DNA from: Qipengyuania sphaerica
Lineage (GTDB): Bacteria > Pseudomonadota > Alphaproteobacteria > Sphingomonadales > Sphingomonadaceae
Assembly (NCBI RefSeq): GCF_019711595.1
Contig: NZ_JAIGNR010000001.1
Location: 372,001 to 436,000 of the forward strand
DNA: 64,000 bases
Reading direction: 5' to 3'
Under the pieces are notes generated by a model that saw only the letters and a list, made by a program, of their open reading frames with translations, did no database searches and was not told where the DNA came from. Shown one piece after another: positions 59,613-64,000 of this stretch (its first letter is position 1; each line of letters begins with the position of its first letter). Made by a program: the position numbers and the translations under genes.

Positions 59613-60488
59613 TCAGCCGTTGGCGACTTTCGGCAGTGAACCCGAAAGCACCGTACCGACCGAACTCGCGGCGGTTTTCGGCACGTAGATCGCAGAGCCG
59701 AACGGAGCGGGCTCGAACTTGTCGGTCTGGCCGACCACGGTCTCGCCCGCGCCCAGCATCAGGAAGCCGTCGGGTGCGATACCGCCGGAAAGCCGGTCGA
59801 AGGCGTTGCGACGCACTTCGGGATCGAAATAGAGCAGGCAGTTGCGGCACAGCACCAGGTCGAACCGCCCGGGCGAGGGCGGGTAATCGAGGATGTTGCG
59901 CTGTTCGAACTTCGTCATCGAAAGCACCTTGTCGGCGACTTTCCAGCCCTTTGGCGTCTCGGTGAAGAAGTTGAGCATCTGCGCCACCGAAATGCCGCGC
60001 TGGATTTCGAACTGCGAATAGGTGCCCGTCCTGGCCTGCTCGATCGCCTTGCCCGAAACATCGGTGCCGAGGATTTCGATCGTCCAGTCCTGCCACCTGC
60101 CCGGCTGTTCGCAGAAGGTCATCGCGAGGCTGAGAACTTCCTGCCCGGTCGAGCAACCAGCAGACCAAATCGAAATCTTGCGTGTATTGGCACGTTTCTT
60201 CGCCAGTTCCGGAAGGACCGTATTGGCGAGCGTTGCGAAATATGCGTGATCACGGAAGAAATAGGTTTCGTTATTCAGCAGCGCTTCCACCACGCGCGTG
60301 GCGAGGCGGTGTTCGCCCGGTCGCTCCAGCATGCAGGCGAGTTGGTCGACGTTCTCGATCCCGAATTCGCGGAACAGTCCCGAAAGCGCGGTCGAGATCC
60401 GCCAGCGACGGCTCTCGGTCAGCGTCTGACCGGTGCGCGCATTGAGGAGATCGGCAATGATCGTGTGGGAAGCGTCTTCTAGCGCCAT
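59613..60488 (-). CDS. cheR: Chemotaxis protein methyltransferase CheR
   Basis: 291 aa; methylates glutamates of chemoreceptors with S-adenosylmethionine. N-terminal helical domain, then SAM site ISIWSAGCSTGQEVLSLAM, EILGTDVSGKAIEQARTG, and RFDLVLCRNCLLYFDP; receptor-pentapeptide loop region absent or short. VEALLNNETYFFRDHAYF is the typical block before the catalytic domain. Start ATG 60488 overlaps the cheB end by 10 nt. Confidence 0.95.
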   Translation of the reverse strand: MALEDASHTIIADLLNARTGQTLTESRRWRISTALSGLFREFGIENVDQLACMLERPGEHRLATRVVEALLNNETYFFRDHAYFATLANTVLPELAKKRANTRKISIWSAGCSTGQEVLSLAMTFCEQPGRWQDWTIEILGTDVSGKAIEQARTGTYSQFEIQRGISVAQMLNFFTETPKGWKVADKVLSMTKFEQRNILDYPPSPGRFDLVLCRNCLLYFDPEVRRNAFDRLSGGIAPDGFLMLGAGETVVGQTDKFEPAPFGSAIYVPKTAASSVGTVLSGSLPKVANG

Positions 60489-61573
60489 GCATCGGCCCCC
60501 ACGGTCTTGAGGATCTTGTCGGCAAGTTCTGCCGGGGGGAGAACGGCGGATGCGAGCCCGCGTTCGGTGACGTCGCGCGGCATGCCCCAGACGGCGCATG
60601 TGTCGGCGCTCTGGGCGTACATCGAGCCGCCCGCATTGATGATCGCCTCGGCCCCTTCGCTCCCGTCGCGGCCCATGCCCGACAGGAGGATGCCCGCGAC
60701 CTTGCCGTCAAAGGCTTCGGCCAGCGTTTCGAACATCGGATCGACCGATGGCGTGCAGCCGCTCTTGACCGCGTGGAAGGCGAGATCGGTGACGAAGCGC
60801 GTGCCCTTCTGGCGCACGACCATATGTCCGTGGCCCGGCGCGATCACGATCGTCCCGCGCTGGATTTCGGTGCCTTCGCCCGCCAGCACGGCCTTGCGAC
60901 CGGCGGCCATTTCCATCTGCTTGGCGAAGACCGGGATAAAGCTGCCGGGAAGGTGCTGCGTGATCAGGATCGGCAGGTCGAATTCGCGCGGGATCTGGCG
61001 CAGGAACAGGTTCAGCGCGTGGATGCCCCCGGTCGATGCGCCGATGGCAAGGACCTGTGGTTTCTTGCCCGCACGACGTTCGCTCCACTTTGGGCGGACG
61101 GGCCTGGGCTGCTCGTAGGGCGCAAGGCCCTTGAGCGCGCGGATCTTGCCGAGCAGCTGGGTCCGGTAGTCCTCGTTGAACCCGCCCGGGCGCGGCTTGA
61201 GCATGGTGTCGGCCGCGCCCATCTGGAGCGCCTTCACCGTATGCTCTGCGCCTTCGGCCGTGAGCGAGGAGATCACCAGCACCTTGGTGCGCGGCGATGC
61301 CTTGAGGATCTTAGGAAGCGCCTCGATCCCGCCCATGCCGGGCATCTCGAGGTCGAGCAGGATCACGTCGACCCGGTGGCTGGAAAGCTCTTCGAGCCCG
61401 CGTTCGGCCGTGCTCGCGCTGGCGACGATCGTCATGTCGTTCTCGCGCTCGATCATGCGCGAGAAGACTGTCCGCACGGTCAGCGAATCGTCGACCAGCA
61501 TCACCCGCACGGTGGCAGGCGAGGGCGACACGCTGTGGGAGGCGGTCCTGGTTGATCGGAGCGCGGTCACCAC
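60479..61573 (-). CDS. cheB: Protein-glutamate methylesterase/response regulator CheB
   Basis: 364 aa. Receiver domain (VRVMLVDDSLTVRTVFSRM; phospho-Asp in DVILLDLEMPG), a linker of ~50 residues, and methylesterase domain with catalytic Ser in LAIGASTGGIHAL, His in ITQHLPGSF and Asp in LLSGMGRDGSEGA. It removes methyl groups when phosphorylated by CheA. It lies 18 nt behind the CheY gene. Confidence 0.95.
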   Translation of the reverse strand: MVTALRSTRTASHSVSPSPATVRVMLVDDSLTVRTVFSRMIERENDMTIVASASTAERGLEELSSHRVDVILLDLEMPGMGGIEALPKILKASPRTKVLVISSLTAEGAEHTVKALQMGAADTMLKPRPGGFNEDYRTQLLGKIRALKGLAPYEQPRPVRPKWSERRAGKKPQVLAIGASTGGIHALNLFLRQIPREFDLPILITQHLPGSFIPVFAKQMEMAAGRKAVLAGEGTEIQRGTIVIAPGHGHMVVRQKGTRFVTDLAFHAVKSGCTPSVDPMFETLAEAFDGKVAGILLSGMGRDGSEGAEAIINAGGSMYAQSADTCAVWGMPRDVTERGLASAVLPPAELADKILKTVGADAWR

Positions 61574-61591
61574 GGCTCGTATCCTTTCGGA

Positions 61592-61957
61592 TCAGGCCAT
61601 GCCGACGAGCTGGAGCTTGATCTGCAGGGTTTCGTGGTCGAACGGCTTCATGACGTATTCGTCGGCACCGGCGCTGATCGCCTCGCGGATGTGCGCGACG
61701 TCGTTCTCGGTGGTGCAGAACACGACCTTGGGCTTGTCGCCGCCTTCGTGCTTGCGCAGCTCGTGGATGAACTCGATGCCCGTCATGACCGGCATGTTCC
61801 AGTCGAGCAGCACCACTTCGGGCATGCTTTCGAGGCACTTGTTGAGGCCTTCCTGGCCGTTTTCGGCTTCGTCGACAGTGAAGCCGAGCGTTTCGAGGAT
61901 ATGGCGCGACACCTTCCGGATAACGCGCGAATCGTCGACGATGAGACAGGTTTTCAT
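61592..61957 (-). CDS. CheY-like response regulator
   Basis: 121-aa single receiver domain. DD in CLIVDDSRVIRKV, phospho-Asp in VVLLDWNMPVMTG, Thr in VFCTTENDV and Lys in YVMKPFD are in place. Start ATG 61957 (MKTCLIVDD) with GAAGGGA ~10 nt upstream; GTG 61975 would add six residues. It probably passes the CheA signal to the flagellar or other motor, although no motility genes are in the window. Confidence 0.93.
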   Translation of the reverse strand: MKTCLIVDDSRVIRKVSRHILETLGFTVDEAENGQEGLNKCLESMPEVVLLDWNMPVMTGIEFIHELRKHEGGDKPKVVFCTTENDVAHIREAISAGADEYVMKPFDHETLQIKLQLVGMA

Positions 61958-62013
61958 TTCGTGTGATCCCTTCACTTGCCCGGCCTTCCTAGCACCGAGC
62001 GGTAACCAATCGC

Positions 62014-62448
62014 TTAAGCTGCTTCGCGCAAGGGTCCGGAGACCAGCTGGTCGATATCGACCAGCAGGGTCGGACCTCCGTCCGTTTCCACCATGCCCTT
62101 CGAGGCGCGCTGCCAGCCTTCGCCGAAGCCGCCCGGCACGGCGACCGGATCGCTGTTTGCCTCGCCCACGTCATGCGCTTCGTCGACGAGCAGGGCGTAG
62201 AGATGACCTTCGATCTCGACGACAGCCGCACGGCGGTCGGCCGATTCGCACGCGGTATCGAGGCCCAGGGCGAGCGAGCAGTCGATGACCGTCAGCGCCT
62301 GGCTGCGCAGCGCGGTCAGGCCGAGGATGAAATCGGGCGTGCCGGGGATGGGGGTGATGTTTTCCACCTCGATCACCGACTGGACTTCGATCGCGGGGAT
62401 TGCCGCACGGCGGCCCGCGATGGTGCACATCAAAAGCAGTTCGTTCAT
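62014..62448 (-). CDS. cheW: Chemotaxis coupling protein CheW
   Basis: 144 aa with SH3-like fold: LMCTIAGRRAAIPAIEVQSVIEV, ITPIPGTPDFILGLTALRSQ and ALLVDEAHDVGEA. It bridges receptors and CheA. ATG 62448 overlaps the cheA stop (ATGA). A 56-nt gap with a GGTAACCAAT element separates it from cheY. Confidence 0.92.
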   Translation of the reverse strand: MNELLLMCTIAGRRAAIPAIEVQSVIEVENITPIPGTPDFILGLTALRSQALTVIDCSLALGLDTACESADRRAAVVEIEGHLYALLVDEAHDVGEANSDPVAVPGGFGEGWQRASKGMVETDGGPTLLVDIDQLVSGPLREAA

Positions 62449-64000
62449 GCCGCCCTCCCGGTGCGGATGCGCTTGAGCGCGGCGAGCAGCCCGTCGCGGT
62501 CGTAGCGGTAGATGGTGTCGTCGCCCGCATCTTCGGGTTCGGGACGCAGGCGGATGGTTTCGCGAGCGCCGCTGGCAGGCGTCTCGCCTTCTTCGGCCAG
62601 CGCGATGGCAAGATCGGCTTCGACCTCGTCATCCTCCCGGGCGATACGATAGCCTGCAGCCTGGACAAGCGGCTCGAGGATGGTCCTGGCCCATTCGCTG
62701 CCTTCCGGAATGCGGCAGGTCAGCGTGTGTTCGAGTTTCTTGCTGGCACGGTAGCGCGAGAAGACCGCATGGCCGTCGAGCAGCGGAATCGGGTTGCCGC
62801 CGATCAGCGTGACGCCCTCGATCGCCTTGTCGGCTTCGCTCGGTACGACATCGTCGGTAATGTCTGCAGCATCGAGCACTTCCTTGACCGCATAGACCAG
62901 TTCCTGCTCGCCGTCCGACAGGCGCAGCAGGCGCACGCGCTCTTCGGGGAGCGGCCCCACATCGTGTCCGGCGAGCGTCATGATCTCGCCGTCGATGACG
63001 GCCTGGGCGCGTTCGCCCTCGATATCGATCGCATCGCGCGAAATCGTGTCGATCCGGCGAACCAGTTCGAGGCGAACCGCACGGTGACGACCGTCGAGCC
63101 CTGCAAACAGCATGACCGGCACCGCCTTGGTGCGATCGGCATTGTCCTTCTTCTCGACATCCGCTGCTTTGGCCCGGACATTGCCTGACATGCCGCGCAT
63201 CTGCGCGATCGAGGGCAGGTCGATGAGCATCATCGGGCGCCCGTCGTCGAGCAGGGTGGTCCCGGCGTAGAGGCGGGTGTCCATGATCGCGGGCGCGATC
63301 GGCTTCACCACCACGTCCTCGTGATCGAACACGCGGTCGACCGCGAGCGCGAAGACATCGTCGCTGGCGAGCCGGACGAGGATGAGCGTCTTGTCTTCCC
63401 ACTTGCAGTCCGCGCCCGCTTCGCCGCCGAGGATCTCGGACAGGGCAAGGCAGGGCACGCGCTGGTCGCGGAAGGTCATCAGGCGGCGATCGCCGGCCTG
63501 GGCGAAATCGACATGGCTCGAATTACCGAACACGATTTCTTCGACATAGCTGCGCGGGATAGCGTAGCGCTGGTCGCCGCTGCCGACGGTCAGCGCCGCG
63601 ATGATCGAAAGCGTCAGCGGCAGCTGGAGGTGGAAGCTGGTGCCTTCGCCGAGCTTGCTGGTGACCTCGATCGAACCGCCGACGCGCTCGATGTTCGAAC
63701 GCACCACGTCCATTCCCACGCCGCGGCCCGAAACCGAGCTGACGGCTTCTGCGGTCGAGAGGCCCGGTTCGAAGATCAGGTCCTGCTTCTGCTTGTCCGA
63801 CATCTTGTCGAGTTCGGACTTCGAATAGAGTCCGTTTGCCAGCGCCTTGGCGGTCAGCTTGTCCAGATTGATGCCGCCGCCATCGTCGGTAATCACGAGG
63901 CTGATCTGGTTGCCCGACTGGCGCGCGGCGAACTTGAGCATGCCGATTTCGCGCTTGTCGTTCTTGAGGCGCGTGGCCGGGCTTTCGATGCCGTGATCGA
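62445..64000 (-). CDS. cheA: Chemotaxis histidine kinase CheA (5' part outside window)
   Basis: The frame is open to the right edge, so only the C-terminal ~517 residues are seen. ATPase domain: DHGIESPATRLKNDKRE, G1 box ITDDGGGINLDKL, F box FEPGLSTAEAVSSVSG and G2 GRGVGMDVVRSN; then CheW-like domain RYAIPRSYVEEIVFG. A second SH3/CheW-like region (MLFAGLDGRHRAVRLELVRRI...) and a ~110-residue unrecognised C-terminal part with acidic AREDDEVEADLAIALAEEGE follow, longer than in E. coli CheA. The Hpt and dimerisation domains lie outside. Confidence 0.95.
   Translation of the reverse strand, partial: DHGIESPATRLKNDKREIGMLKFAARQSGNQISLVITDDGGGINLDKLTAKALANGLYSKSELDKMSDKQKQDLIFEPGLSTAEAVSSVSGRGVGMDVVRSNIERVGGSIEVTSKLGEGTSFHLQLPLTLSIIAALTVGSGDQRYAIPRSYVEEIVFGNSSHVDFAQAGDRRLMTFRDQRVPCLALSEILGGEAGADCKWEDKTLILVRLASDDVFALAVDRVFDHEDVVVKPIAPAIMDTRLYAGTTLLDDGRPMMLIDLPSIAQMRGMSGNVRAKAADVEKKDNADRTKAVPVMLFAGLDGRHRAVRLELVRRIDTISRDAIDIEGERAQAVIDGEIMTLAGHDVGPLPEERVRLLRLSDGEQELVYAVKEVLDAADITDDVVPSEADKAIEGVTLIGGNPIPLLDGHAVFSRYRASKKLEHTLTCRIPEGSEWARTILEPLVQAAGYRIAREDDEVEADLAIALAEEGETPASGARETIRLRPEPEDAGDDTIYRYDRDGLLAALKRIRTGRAA

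Overview
This window is high-GC, gene-dense DNA from an alphaproteobacterium, most probably order Sphingomonadales, family Erythrobacteraceae (Erythrobacter/Qipengyuania-like). The call rests on gene content: a crtY-crtI-crtB carotenoid cluster, the DUF2585, DUF6356 and MipA families, a complete valine-degradation set, and many 4-base start/stop overlaps. No phage, insertion sequence or CRISPR array is visible. It reads as core chromosome with a few accessory genes.

Layout. 1-501: end of a serine beta-lactamase-family gene. 590-6131: tandem glycine riboswitch and glycine-cleavage operon gcvT-gcvH-gcvPA-gcvPB, with an Nmad3-like (nucleotide-modification-associated) gene 16 nt behind. 6268-14757: the five valine steps from isobutyryl-CoA to propionyl-CoA (acyl-CoA dehydrogenase, 3-hydroxyisobutyryl-CoA hydrolase, enoyl-CoA hydratase, mmsB, mmsA), split by a block of small lipoprotein, secreted and RidA genes; palindromes that could be operators precede mmsB and mmsA. 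14888-15150: a 27-codon remnant of an M13 metallopeptidase beside tRNA-Gly(CCC) and its terminator. 15226-18603: an operon of two acyl-CoA dehydrogenases and an SDR. 18677-24193: PhoX-like protein, Dps, 6-phosphogluconolactonase, NUDIX, DinB, Bcr/CflA-type efflux pump.

24190-32401: two-subunit biotin-dependent acyl-CoA carboxylase behind the carotenoid operon crtY-crtI-lipoprotein-LOG-crtB. All four junctions of the latter are NTGA overlaps, which makes CTG the best crtB start. 32508-39812: MipA-like outer-membrane protein, DUF2585, a two-TM protein, a secreted amidohydrolase and two tandem DUF885 zinc-peptidase-like lipoproteins. 40013-47262: a 49-aa small protein, a sodium:alanine symporter, secE-nusG and rplK-rplA. 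Between nusG and rplK lie three opposite-strand genes: PspA-like, CPBP protease and a sensor kinase whose N-terminus closely resembles the plant ethylene-receptor sensor.

47272-53474: CinA-like protein, Baeyer-Villiger-type flavin monooxygenase and a small polysaccharide cluster (Wzy-like, Wzx-like, glycosyltransferase-like). 53640-54671: LacI-type regulator. 54761-64000: minus-strand chemotaxis cluster cheA(partial)-cheW-cheY-cheB-cheR, then a GGDEF/EAL protein and two chemoreceptors with nearly identical signalling domains.

Most new candidate biology: the ETR1-like sensor kinase (42881-44047), the Nmad3-like gene in a glycine-switched operon (5400-6131), the crt operon with embedded LOG and lipoprotein genes and a CTG start, and the unassigned acyl-CoA carboxylase beside it. 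All family calls come from reading motifs; no search was run.
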